The notes below the pieces were generated by a model. The model made no database searches. It was not told the DNA's origin and was given only the letters and a program-made list of their open reading frames with translations. Shown here piece by piece: positions 1-10,643 of a stretch of 64,000 nucleotides of DNA. The translations under genes were made by a program, and so were the position numbers. Every line of letters begins with the position of its first letter. Position 1 is the stretch's first letter. Origin of the DNA: Moniliella sp. 'wahieum' (taxonomy: Eukaryota; Basidiomycota; Moniliellomycetes; Moniliellales; Moniliellaceae); assembly GCA_003971905.1 (NCBI GenBank), contig RSEE01000118.1, positions 62,001 to 126,000 of the forward strand. The letters are read 5' to 3'.

Positions 1-1502
1 GTGGCGCCCACGTGCGGTGCTACCGGTAGCTAACCGGCCCGACGACGGACCTATGGGCGGCGAGGCTGCTGGCTGACATGTGGCAGGCGCTCCCACGCTC
101 TGACAGCGTTGGAACATGGTGTGGCGGGCTCAGCGCTCAGTCTGAGTAGTCAGTGTGCTCGCATACTGTGCATTATGTCATAGGCGCTCAGGCCTGTCTG
201 AGATCTGACACCCTATTCCTGAGGGGCAGAGCGCGTCTTCTGACATGCATGATATGCCCCGACAACTGACACACCACACACCACAGCAACCTGCCGTGGC
301 CATACCAGGCCATACCTGCTCGGCATGCCGAATTCAATCGACCCCGCTGTGCCTGACCCTTCTGACGGCTCAGGCTGAGCGCGGGCTGCTGAGTACTGAG
401 TTGAGTATACTGAGTGCTGAGTCTCAGCCTGTTGCTCCATGGAATCCAAGCTAGCAGTCTCCTGCCATTAAAGTTTGAACGCACAGTAGACCGCGGTAGT
501 CGGCAAGGAATCATTCAATCGTACCGGAAGTGTGGGGGTCAGATCTCAGAGCAGGAACAGCGGGGCTGCGAAGGCGGTGTTTTGTATACGAGCCATGTAG
601 TCGCTTGGGGCCTGAGGTCCAGAGGCCTTCAGAGTGTAATGAGGCTTAAAGCTTAAGGTGAAAGCAGGGTAGCCGTCACTTGCTCATGCGGGAATAAGGG
701 GCCACATAGCATAACCCTTTTGGTCTGGTTCGGGGCATGTGGGGGATGGGCGATGGCGCTGCGGCTCCGATGGGCTGCCTTGAAGCTTGAAGCTTGAGTT
801 GAGTACTGAAAGTATTGTGGGGGGTACTTTCATACTCCTGTCTTGATCGATCGTCTATCGCCCCTCCTTCTCGCCCTCGCAGTTACTGAAGCTCATGAAG
901 AATCCCAGGCATCGGGTTATACTTGTCATTACTACCACTGTGTTTGCCCGCAAAGAGAACATGTCTTTTTCGAAGCCACTAACTAGTAACTACACGTGGT
1001 GAAGTATACTGGTGTGACATGTGACATGTGAGCCTTGGTCGCTTCCATGGACCGTACGGGAACCGCCACCACATCCGCGGATGGCTCGTGTGTTTTGGCC
1101 AGAGGTCCTTCAGTGCCCCCTCAGAGCTTATAGGAGTTCCGTTGTTTTCTCGCTTCTGGTTGCCTTGTTCCGCAGCCTGGCAGCGACTGGCTGCTGGTAG
1201 ACGTTACTGGTTGGCCTGGCTTACACCACCACCACCACACCACCACTAGTGGTATTGCATCACCCTCGAGGACCATCCGACTCCCAATCTCCACACATAT
1301 ACCCTGATGGCAAGAGTTCGAAGGTTGAATACATTCAATGCGCTGAATTTTCCCTTCCTCATATTACCGGCCTTGCCACTGTTCACTCACGTGCATGTGC
1401 CAATATGATCCATTGCCCCCAACGAGGCTCCAAGGGCACGCCCAGCGTCCCACCGCTTCCGACACGGGCGGGTTGGTGCGGTGGACGTGCCTCCTGTTTC
1501 CC
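1..1502. other. Repeat-rich intergenic region
   Basis: No reading frame here resembles a known protein. The stretch is marked by short related words built on CTGAGTACTGAG and CTCAGC, densest at about 130-160 and 360-430. An AAGCTTGA tandem lies at about 780-800. A short CCA-rich run (CACCACCACC type) sits at about 1223-1245. The same words return in other intergenic parts of the window, so this looks like dispersed low-complexity DNA of the host genome rather than a broken gene. Confidence 0.6.
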
Positions 1503-2580
1503 TTACAGCCGAGCCCGTTCCTCGTCGGCCAAGAACGGCCGAGGACACGAGCCCAGTCGGGCCGTGTGCGGCTGGTCGAACCAAAAGTGGCCAAAGTCGA
1601 GGTGCTGGTGCGGGTGGAGGAGCTGCTTTGCGTGCGGGAGGGCGGAGCGAAGCAACTCGCCTCCGATCGGGTGCACCATGCGGTCTTGCTCGCCGTGGAC
1701 AATGGCAACGGGCAGCGCGGCGGGCAAGCTGGCGAGGAGCGGAGCCTGGTCGTCGCCGGAGAGGATGGCGTTGAGTTGGGCCGTGATGACACGTTGTGGC
1801 CGTTTGCCCTGGAGGCTATCGGCAAGCCGCGTCCAGCACGGCTTGGTTCGCAGGTTGGGCAAGCCAGCTGGGTGCGTACTGCAGTTCCAGCAAGTAACGC
1901 GCGGCGCGTGCGCGTGCCGTGTCCTTGTCCGGGCTGGTACGCAGCAGTTTGGCCATCTTGCCCGGGTCCATGTCCGTACCCACGGCCCTGGGCATGGTGG
2001 CGGTAAGTACGACCTTGTGGATCTCCACGCCTTCCACACGCAGCGGAAGCGCACCTCTTTCCCGGCGTAGGGGGCCAAGGCCAAGGCAAGAACGTGCTGG
2101 ACAATGTAGCCGCCCATGGACCAGCCCAGCAGGGTGCAGCGGGAAATGTGGAGGTGATGCAGCACGTCCAACCATCCAGCGCCATCACATCCATCGTTAG
2201 CTCCTCCTCCCAGTCGGGTGGGTAGTCGAGTCGCCCATGCCTCGGTTGTCCAGCACAATGACCGGACGCACGGGGGCGCGGTGTTCGTCGCCGTCGACAG
2301 CGAGCAGTTGCGGAAGCGGATACCAGTCGGTCATGCGCCCCGGAAAGACCCATGACCTGAGCCAGCGGGGGAGGGCAGTGCAGCAAATGTCAAGAGGTGT
2401 CAGTGGAGGGGAGGGGAGCTTGGCTGCTGCGCAAAGGGGACAGACGGACCATGATGACTGGTACGCCCTGGGCCGCGGGGCAAAGACTTGATAGGCAATG
2501 CGTGCTCCGTCGCGGGCGAGCGCAACGCCGTCGTCGCGAGGGAGCGAGGCCAAGGGACCAGAGGTGGGTGCCAATGCCAT
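1503..2580 (-). CDS. alpha/beta hydrolase fold protein
   Basis: The N-terminal part (start at 2580) reads DGVALARDGARIAYQVF, typical of the first strands of alpha/beta hydrolases. After an intron at about 2357-2449 comes VMGLSG, then DWYPLPQLLA and VLDNRGMGDS. The nucleophile elbow LLGWSMGG (Ser nucleophile) lies at about 2120, and the acid residue follows in HGEQDRMV near 1690. A candidate catalytic His is in DFGHFWFD. These are the usual order and spacing of the triad. The substrate cannot be told; epoxide hydrolase, haloperoxidase-like and esterase members share this pattern. The reading frame shifts by one base several times between about 2340 and 1830 with no intron, so the exact protein is uncertain. 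It is divergent from the thioesterase gene at 3158, with about 580 bp between the starts. Confidence 0.72.
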
Positions 2581-3157
2581 GATGGGGGGGTGGTAGCGGG
2601 CGGAGGGGCGAACGAGATGGCCATCTCATCACCTCGGATCCCACCCACCCAACCGGCTGATGGGCTGGTGTGGGCCTGGGCACGGGTAGGGTTGGCGCCG
2701 GGGGATTTGTAGCGCGTGAATTGATTCAATGTGGGGTAGGGCGTCGGCATAACTAACACTCACGCCCTTGTCGAAGGGAGCACGGGAAGGCTGCCTCGGC
2801 CATCGGCCCTCGGCCATCTCCGGCCATTGCAGCACGTACCTAACCACCTCCATGCGCGCGAGTCGCTCTGAATCGGCGCGCCCCGTTGCTCGTTCTCGCT
2901 TCCCTTCCTGCCGTGGGCGTTCGCGTTGGTGCTCACGTTCACGCACCACGTGACCCGCCCGGCCGGCTTGCCGACGACCGGGTTAAACGCCCAGTGTTGC
3001 CGGAAATGCAACGCCTGAATAGCATCCAACAACCGCCGCACCCATCGCTCCCTAACCCCACCCCAGCTGCCGTCCGTCGTCCGAGTTTCCTGCCGCTCTT
3101 CTCTCTTCCCCCGCCTGCCCACGCACCGCCCCCCACCCCTTGTGTGCTCCGCCCCCC

Positions 3158-3693
3158 ATGTCCAAGCGCACCTTACCCGACCTGGCCGCCGCGCAAGAGC
3201 GGGTGGAAGCCATTCTCGATTCCCTCCGCCAGGGCGAAGGGTTCGATGCGCGTGTGCTAGCCGGCACCCATGCGCGCCTCGTCCGTGCCACCCGCTCCGA
3301 CGATGCCGCACAGCCACCGTCACTGTGCGGCTGCAAGTGCAGCCAGCCAGGCCAACCCGATGGGCACGTTGCATGGTGGGTGTGCGGCGACGCTGGTGGA
3401 TACGGTGACGACGTTGCCGGTGATTCTCTTGACCAGCGGCGAGGGAGGCGAGGCCTGGTCGATGCTCGGGGTGAGCACGACGTTGCAGTGCATCTACCTC
3501 AGTGCTACGCCATCGGGTCCTGGATCGAGTGGTGGCGCAAGTGGAGATGTCGGCGCGCAAGTTGTTGGTGCTAACGTGTGAAGTGTGGATGTGCCGGATG
3601 GCCCCGACGGCACGCGGCGGCGTCAAACGTGTCATTGCAAACCACACCAAGTTTGACAATTCCACCATCCGCTCCGCCTCGGCCAAGCTGTAG
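3158..3693 (+). CDS. Hotdog-fold acyl-CoA thioesterase (ACOT13/PaaI type)
   Basis: The protein begins MSKRTLPDLAAAQERV. It carries the hotdog signature NPMGTLHGGCAATLVDT at about 3352-3400, in which the Asn/His-Gly-Gly loop and the following helix bind the CoA thioester. Next come a strand with SMLGVSTTLQCIYLSAT and a second half with EMSARKLLVLTCEVWM. This is the ACOT13/THEM2-like family, which hydrolyses medium- to long-chain acyl-CoA, often at mitochondria; the substrate here is inferred from the family only. The length, about 178 residues, fits a single hotdog domain. At least two one-base frame changes (near 3330 and 3510) interrupt an otherwise continuous match. The start was chosen as the first ATG giving an acidic/amphipathic N-terminal helix; an in-frame non-ATG extension upstream is ignored. 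Confidence 0.78.
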
Positions 3694-5849
3694 CGACACG
3701 GACCTTGCTTGGATCGGATCGAATCCGATGCATGCAACCCGTCTCTACTCTGCCTCCCTCTCTCCCTGGCCGCTTCCTTTGTTTCGCTTTTTCTCTCTCT
3801 CGATCGCTCAGGTCCGAATGCGACAGGAGTACAGCAGTACCGTTAAGTATTGATGCCCAGGCAGAAGAGCCAACACAATGCAGGCAGTGGAAAGTGCAGG
3901 CGGGGGGCGGGGGACGTTGGAAGAACGGGAGGGAAGGAGGGGCAGCCCGCTGGGTAAAGTAGTCGGGCTGCGATGATTGGGTATGCCGGTGCGAGAGCTA
4001 TAGTTAGTCCCCGTTCTACATGCTCCTCCAAGCGTCCACGTCGTCCCAAGCCGGACGCCCAGATCAGGCTGCCAAAACCTGGCCCCACGCCCCTACTCCA
4101 CTTGCAGTTCGACACGACAGGTTGAAGCCAGGCAAATGCCTAGGGTGAGTGCCGCGGCGAAACCCAGGAAGGCGGAGCAGAGAAACCAACATACCGAAGA
4201 GGGAGCTACGGGGAACTGATGGAGCGTGTGAGGGGTGAGGAGTGAAAGATAAAAGTTGGGTACCGGGTTCCTCGGAGACAAGGTACCCGGTATACATAGG
4301 GAGCGATGCGGGAAAAGCAAGTCAAAGTGGGAGAGGTGGGAGATGAGATGATGTTGAAAACATGTGTAGGGGTGGATTAGGTACCGATCATGCAGATTAT
4401 GAAAGAGTCGTTTGGTTTGCAAACGTCACGAGGACAAGAGGGAGCAACAAACAGTAGAAGAATATGATTATGCGAGTTTGGTCCCGTTCGTGAGTGGATC
4501 GAGATACCAGAAGACGAGGACCAAGGAACAGGTAATTGAGGGCGGGCTCTAACTAATTTGCGAAGCCAGAAGAGCCACAGACACGGCAAGGCGGATTCAA
4601 TGCGTTCCCATGCAAAAGAGAGACGGGAGAGGACACAGTGAGGGAGAAAGAGAGTGGATTTGGGTCGTGCACTTGTATTGATATATCGGGACGATTGTGG
4701 TATGGGGATCCAGGGCAGGAGGAAAAGCGGATTTGGAGGCTCATTCTCCGGTTGGTGCTGCAGCATGTTCCGAGAGTAAATAGTAGTACTCTCACTATCC
4801 AAAGTCAGGTAAGGTGAGCGCTCAGGCTAAGCATGCAGCACAGTATACCAATAATAAGCAGAACGAGGAGACCACCGGGCCTACGGCCCGGTCAGCTGGG
4901 GCTTCGCCCCAGCTTGGTACTTGATCGCCACCTTAGCCACCGTTCCCCCGACCCACCATCGCCACCGTAGCCACCGTTCACGCTGGAACCGTTCCACGCT
5001 GGAAGGTCGAAATAATATCACCGATACTCGCTGGCAGTGGGTGGCTGGGAACGTGGCACGGGGCAGGCTGATGTAAAAGTGGGAGGCGATTCAATTTTGC
5101 GCATGACATAGAGCTAAGTAACCCCCGCAAGATGAACGGTTAGGTTTAGACGTAGCGTTCCCCCTGTCCCAGCCTTAAGCCCTGCCAATGAAATGGACGT
5201 GACATAGAGATGGGGTGGAATTAAGGAACACTTTTCGGGGCTGCAGGGCTGCGGGGGACGGGGGACGGGAGGCGGGGGAACAGGAGGACGGGAGGACAGG
5301 AGGACAGAAGGACAAGTAGGGGGAGTGGGGAACGAGGGACAAGAGAGTCGGCTGACGCATAATGTATGAGCCAAAGGAACGAAAAGAAAGAAAGAAACGA
5401 AGAAGATAAGGAGCCAGCGAGCAAGCGAGGAAGTGGACAGATGCTGGAAGGGTATCAAGAGTGACGGCCGCATTACCAAGGAAAGGGGAGCGGGAAGAGA
5501 AACTCAACGGATGCCAAGTGGGTAGGATGGGCAAGATAGCAGAAGGGAAAAAATGGCAAGATGAGCAAGAGGGATGAGATGAGCAAGAGAAGCGCGGGAG
5601 CAAGTGGAGCGAGAGGGCAAGGGAGGCAAAGGGAAGAAGATGGGCAAATGGGCGGGAATGGACGAGGGGAGACCGTGAGCCTGGAGCGGGACCTCGAGTG
5701 CGCACCTGCTCAGACCACGAAAGGACGCTGCCGAAGCGACGAAGCGAGGCCCGGCGCGCGGAGCAAAAAACGAGGGGGCAAGCCTACGCACGCTGAGGAG
5801 CATGGGGAGCATGGGGGCGTGTGAGACTCGGCCTGACGTCGACGATAAG
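3694..5849. other. Gene-poor intergenic region
   Basis: I see no conserved protein. From about 5200 to 5680 the plus strand is a long purine-rich (GGA/GAA) tract, which creates open frames on the minus strand that look like Pro/Ser/Leu-rich proteins but have no family character. A double hairpin at 4874-4914 is listed separately. Confidence 0.5.
4874..4914. repeat. Two adjacent perfect short hairpins (double-hairpin element)
   Basis: Two perfect inverted repeats sit one base apart. The first is ACCGGGCC-TAC-GGCCCGGT (8 bp stem, 3 nt loop, 4874-4892). The second is AGCTGGGGC-TTC-GCCCCAGCT (9 bp stem, 3 nt loop, 4894-4914). Double-hairpin elements of similar design are known from fungal mitochondrial genomes. 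Here the neighbourhood looks nuclear, so this may be a nuclear insertion of such an element or an unrelated structured site. No gene is adjacent within about 900 bp. Confidence 0.7.
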
Positions 5850-8800
5850 CCGACTGCATCATCTGTGCCGCGGCCTGCCCAGCTGCGCATCTTCGTCCCG
5901 CGCGCGCACGGTCGCCGGCTCCAAAGATGGACGCGGCAGCGTGGATGGCCAAGGACGGATCGCCTTCGTGCGGGTTGGAACGTGCCTGTGCCTGCGGTGC
6001 CCGTGCCTGCGGTGACCGCGCTGTCTGTGGTGCTCGCGGCCGGCGCAGCCGACACGCGATGCCGCCTTGTTCGCGGCGGGGGGCGGAGGTAGAGGTAGAG
6101 GCAGAGGCAGAGGCAGAGGCGCCGGGGGGGAGTCCAGTACGGGCGGGGAGGAGCGCAACGAATGTAGATGGGCATCGAGCGCGCTGGCCTGGCGCAACCA
6201 CGCGACGGAGCTGGCTGCCAAGGCAGACGACGAAGCCCTGTTCCGGGGGCGTGAGCAGCCGCGTCCGATCGAAAAACAAGATCGCCAACAACACACGCAG
6301 GTCTCCGCTCCCTGGGTAGTGGGAGCCTGGGCGGGCAGGCGCAGGCGCGGCGCGCGGCTAAGCTGCTCTGGTCCGGGCTGAGAAGGTGATGGTGAGGGGG
6401 ACAAGACGAGTGCCGCGGGAGATGACGGCGCGCCGGCGCCAAAGTGGGGAGCAGGGTGGACCAAGGTAGCACGGTGGTCCGGTGGGTCGAGGGCGCAGGC
6501 GGGGCCGGGGGGCAGGTTGTAAAACGAGCGGGCAGACCACAGTGGTCCGTGAGTTTGCGCGGTAGGAGCCAGCGGGCAGGCAGACCAGTTGGCGTGGGTC
6601 CAACCATGGGCTGGGCGGGACGGAACGAGCAGCTGGAGCTGGCGACGATCGACCAGGATGGCAGAGTGGCGGCAGGGGAGTGGATGGGGTTGCGAGCAAG
6701 TAGACCAAGTCGGCGCCCAGGGCCTGGGCCGCCGGTCGCGGTGAGCAACGAGGCCAGCTGCGGCACAAGCTTTGGGGCCACATCCATCTCTTCCGCCCGC
6801 TGGTGCGATGCGACTGGGACCGCGCACCCAATCGCTCTCAAACGCCGCGAAACTGCTCTTTTTCCAACGACCGCCTCCACCTCTTCGTCCAGACCTTGCA
6901 AACCATCCCCCGCCGCCGCTCGGCCCACTCAGACCAAACAGCCCATTGGGCCCGATGCGCTTCCAGCCCATTCCCACCCCTTGCGCCCCGTCCTCGGCCA
7001 GACCCAACCTGCCCACATCCCGCTTAAGTTGCGTGTACTGAGCCACCATGAGTTGTTTTCGCTCCGCTACGGCCACCTGCGCCGCATGTTCCAACAAGGT
7101 CATCAACTGCGCTGCGCTGGAGCGCAGCGCAGCGGCATGGCTAGCAGCCCAGACCAACTCTGGCGGAGCGCTGTGCCCCGGTTGCTGCGCGGAGGGGGAA
7201 GCTCGCTGGTGCTGGTGCGGGTGCGAGCCGGCGGAGCGGCGACACAGACAAACGCGATGGTGCATCCTTCGGGGGAAAGAATAGGGTGGAGAGCGAGAAA
7301 GGCAGTGTGCTGCATTTCCTCGGTGGAGGCAAAGCGGCGGTCACTCGTCGTATCCAGCACCACCATTGCGTGATTGCGGTTAAGAGCGCATGGGCTTCCG
7401 GGCTGAACCAGCGCTGGCCCGGGCGAGATCAGCGAGGGAAGGGAAGGGGGACTTGTCGCGTGCGAGATCTTGGCCCTTGGATGATGGGGATCGCGCTGCG
7501 CTCGTCGAGGACGGAAAGGAAGGTGGTCATGTCGCTAGGCAAGGCCGCTTCGAGTTGGCCGAGATTCGGGAGGAATGGCGGCAAGACGATCGGCAATCTG
7601 GCCGATATCCACCGTGTCCTCGCTGGCCGAATTGGAATTGTTTGCCGAGGCTGCACGGCGGTAGAGGAAGATGAGGGGGCGGTTGAGATGCATGGCAGCG
7701 AGGCGTTGGCGCTCAAAGCTGTGGGCAACTGGCCAGGGTCGCAACGAGGTAACTCATCAGTCGTTCGACACAAACCTTCTAGTCAAATCAGGGTGGGACG
7801 GGAGGGGACACGTACATTGGAAACGGAGCCGGCAGACGCGCATCGTCACCGGGAAGCAAAGAACCGAATCACCGTCACATGGCCTCGACAATGGACCCGA
7901 CCGCCGTGTCCTCCAGCGCATCCACTGCCGATTCCGTGTCTTCGACCTCTCACTCATGCCGTGCTAAAGGCCTTGCCAACGACGAGCCGGCCTCACTGGT
8001 GGGCCGCCCCCATTGCACCAGCAAATTTCCCAGCGCGCGATGCAGTGTGCTTTTGGTAGGCGGCCCGGGTCACCATAAAGGAGTCCACCACACGCCCGGC
8101 CGCCATGTCGAGCATTGCACTGCCGTATTCGGTTGGACTCGGTACTCCGTTGCCCACATCGGGGTTGATGGGCGCGGGTTCCCCCCCGCGCCTGCGCGCG
8201 GGAGGGGAGGAGGAGGAACGGGGGGCAGCAAGAGGTGTCAAAGGCGCCCAGACTGTACGAGCAACAGTTCGGCAAGGGAGAACTGGGCGAGGAACCAGTG
8301 TACCGGTGTTGACGGTGCAAAGTGGAGCAATCCATCTTCGTGCGACGAGGAAGCCAGAACAGGCCAGCGGCCATGGTCTGGGCGAGGTGCTGCCAATCTG
8401 CCTACCGCATTCCTGTGCGTGCGCGAGGTCAAAGGTGAACGGGGACGAGGCGGAGGCAGGGCGATTATTGATCCCGCGCTGGGCGCGTTTGGCCGATGGG
8501 GTTGACTGGATGGATCGGGGCGGAGAAAGGGTCATCTTGACCGGTCGGCCGTCGCCTTGGTGTTTTGACTGGGCAGAGACGTCTTGGACTTGTCGGCAGC
8601 GACCAAAATGGGAGAGACCGAGGCGGCGACCCCGCCCAGACTGGTGCCGTTGTAGGAGGAGTCGATGGTGGTGGGGATGCTGCTCGACTTGCACTGGACG
8701 CGGTGCCGGGGAGGCAGAGACGGCGGTCGGGAGCGGCGGCGGGGGCGAGTCGGGGGGGGTTTAGAGGGCCTGGCAAAGAGCGGCGGGAGGCGGTGGTGGG

Positions 8801-9161
8801 TGGCTGCTCGGCCGCGGGCTGGGCGGGGGGCTTGGTGAAGAGGCGGCGCCATCGGCTGGGCTTGGCGGACGCGGGGATGTGGATCGGGGCGTAGCGGGCG
8901 GGCGTAGAGCCTGCACGGGAACGGGGCGCGGGGGGCGGCGGGAGAGGGCGGGAGGTGGTCGAGGCGGGACCAGGAGGCGTTGGACTGGGCGGCGCGGAAG
9001 GGATGGAGGTGTGCGGGTGGTGAGCAGGCCAGCTGGTAGTCGTCGAGCAGCGCGCGGGGGCGGGTGGGGGGCGCGTGGATGAGCGGGGCGAGGCGGTAGA
9101 GGCGGCGGCGTAGTAGCTGTCGATGGCGTCGAGCGCGTGGGCTGCTCGTCGTCCGACATGG
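5850..9161 (-). CDS. Unidentified Ser/Pro-rich protein coding region(s)
   Basis: Reading leftward from an ATG at about 9161 (MSDDEQPTRS), coding-like sequence runs in changing frames. The first 600 bases are very Pro/Ser/Arg-rich. More ordered stretches follow: SSIPTTIDSSYNGTSLGG near 8650, SPTEYGSAMLDMAAGRVV near 8100, LNRPLIFLYRRAAS near 7680, DMTTFLSVLDERSAIPII near 7520, NHAMVVLDTTSDRRFAS near 7360 and LMTLLEHAAQVAVAERKQ near 7100. I do not recognise the family. The mixture of disordered N-terminus and later hydrophobic strands suggests a regulatory protein with one or more folded domains. The frame changes are as frequent as in the conserved genes nearby. It may be one gene or two, and the left end is a guess. 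Confidence 0.35.
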
Positions 9162-9548
9162 CGGGCAGATGGCGAGCGGAGGCGCGGAGGAGACGCGGAG
9201 AAGAGGCGGTTGGCCGTTGCATGTCGATGGTCCGTCGGCGTGTTGGGGGCCGTGGCGGCGGGGGCAGCCACAGCAGCCTGCCAGGGGGCGCGCCAGGAGC
9301 TGCCAGGGGAAGCCCAGCATGCATCACGTGCCGCCTGGCCACTGCGACTGGGTGAGGTGGCTGGGTGCTTGCGGGCGGCGGGCACTGGCGCCGTGTCGCT
9401 GCGCGTGTTGGATGTGTCACACTCAGGGACCATCGCTCCAATCCGTGTGCGTCTTCAGCGTGCGGCTCGGCAGGCGGCAGCCACGCAGCCACGTCACAAA
9501 TGCCGATCCAGCCCCCCTTGGCCGCAACCACACCTCACATTCGCACCT

Positions 9549-9566
9549 CCCCCCCCCCCCCCCCCC
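9549..9566 (+). repeat. Homopolymer run of 18 C
   Basis: An uninterrupted run of 18 cytosines in non-coding DNA. Its exact length is likely to be unreliable in any read technology, and it lies between the unidentified minus-strand gene and a small ORF. Confidence 0.9.
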
Positions 9567-9894
9567 TGGCGCTCTCAAGCACAAGCTGCTGTTTGCAGTA
9601 TCTCCAGCAAAACGTCAATCCATAGGGGGGTCCATCTTGGCCGGAGTGGCGTGTGTAACTGGAACATATACATCTCATCCGGTCCGTCGCGTGGGGGCAT
9701 TATTGACAGGGCCAGACGGAGATGGCTACTAAACAATAGGTGGTACAGGAAACCCGGCGCATACATCCGATGCGGTCGCGGCAGGCAGCACACACACGGT
9801 CACGGTCAATGCCAATGATGGTTAGTGATGGAGAGGAGATATGAAACGCTTGGACGAAGCTGGGCAACCGCCTCTTTTCTCCGCCGTAAGACGC

Positions 9895-10350
9895 TCAATC
9901 CAACTTGTGTTGGCCTTCTTGCTTGCCGTGTTGGCCGAAGCCAGACTTTTGTTGTTGACTTGCGCTATGATTTGGTAAGAAGTATAACACGGTGTTGGCA
10001 CAAAACGTCTCCCATCGTGTCGTCCTTGGCAAAGGAAACCGGAAACCACGGAACGTATAGTGGAGAGTCGGGGTCCCAGTTGCCCTCAACCTTCTCTCGT
10101 AGAGCACGTTGGCCACCCGAAATCCGTCAACAAAAGCGCTACACGAGGTACGCTTGTCCAGCCACTTGGCCTGCATCTTGGGCTTCGACGCGGTCCCGAA
10201 TAAGCGCTGTTGTGTTGACCTTCGTATTATTTTTGGATGAGGACGATAGAGATTCCCCCCAAGCCCTTTTCCCCATATGTTGCGCAGGGTCCACTGGCTA
10301 ACCCTCAACTGACTGGCGGTTTGGGGCACGGATGCGAGCCCCGCGGGCAT
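9895..10350 (-). CDS. Hypothetical protein, possible mitochondrial presequence
   Basis: A single open frame of about 152 residues starts MPAGLASVPQTASQLRVSQW. The first 50 residues contain many Arg/Lys and Ser/Thr and no acidic residue (including RPHPKIIRRSTQQRLFGTAS), which resembles a mitochondrial targeting sequence. The rest is basic (KPKMQAKWLDKRTS) and ends QEGQHKLD. I recognise no domain. The frame lies in a gap between better supported genes, so it could be a small real gene (mitochondrial ribosomal or assembly-factor size) or chance. Confidence 0.3.
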   Translation of the reverse strand: MPAGLASVPQTASQLRVSQWTLRNIWGKGLGGNLYRPHPKIIRRSTQQRLFGTASKPKMQAKWLDKRTSCSAFVDGFRVANVLYERRLRATGTPTLHYTFRGFRFPLPRTTRWETFCANTVLYFLPNHSASQQQKSGFGQHGKQEGQHKLD

Positions 10351-10643
10351 CACTCACATGCCGACAATGCACTTGCCTTGGACCTGGCCCCGAATGGACA
10401 GGAGCGAGAGGGTGTTGGGGCCTGTGTGTGGGCATTACTCTCCCCCCGCAAGTCCACAGGCACTGGTGAGCCGGTGGGGGACCGTCCAACGCAGCAATTT
10501 GAAACGTCCACCCCGGGGGTGCTTTCAAATTTCACTGGCCCACCTCAGACGCAGCCCATTTTCGCTCTTCTTGCTGCCCAGCTGACCTGTCTTTGCTTGC
10601 TGTCTGTTCCCGCCGTGCCCGTCCGCTTCCCGATCCCACCGCC

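Noticed and set aside
1249-2070. Plus-strand frame of 273 residues
   Set aside because: It is the antisense shadow of the alpha/beta hydrolase.
5500-7270. Long overlapping open frames on both strands as separate genes
   Set aside because: In GC-rich DNA stop codons are rare on both strands. These frames are Pro/Arg/Ala-rich and have no family features.
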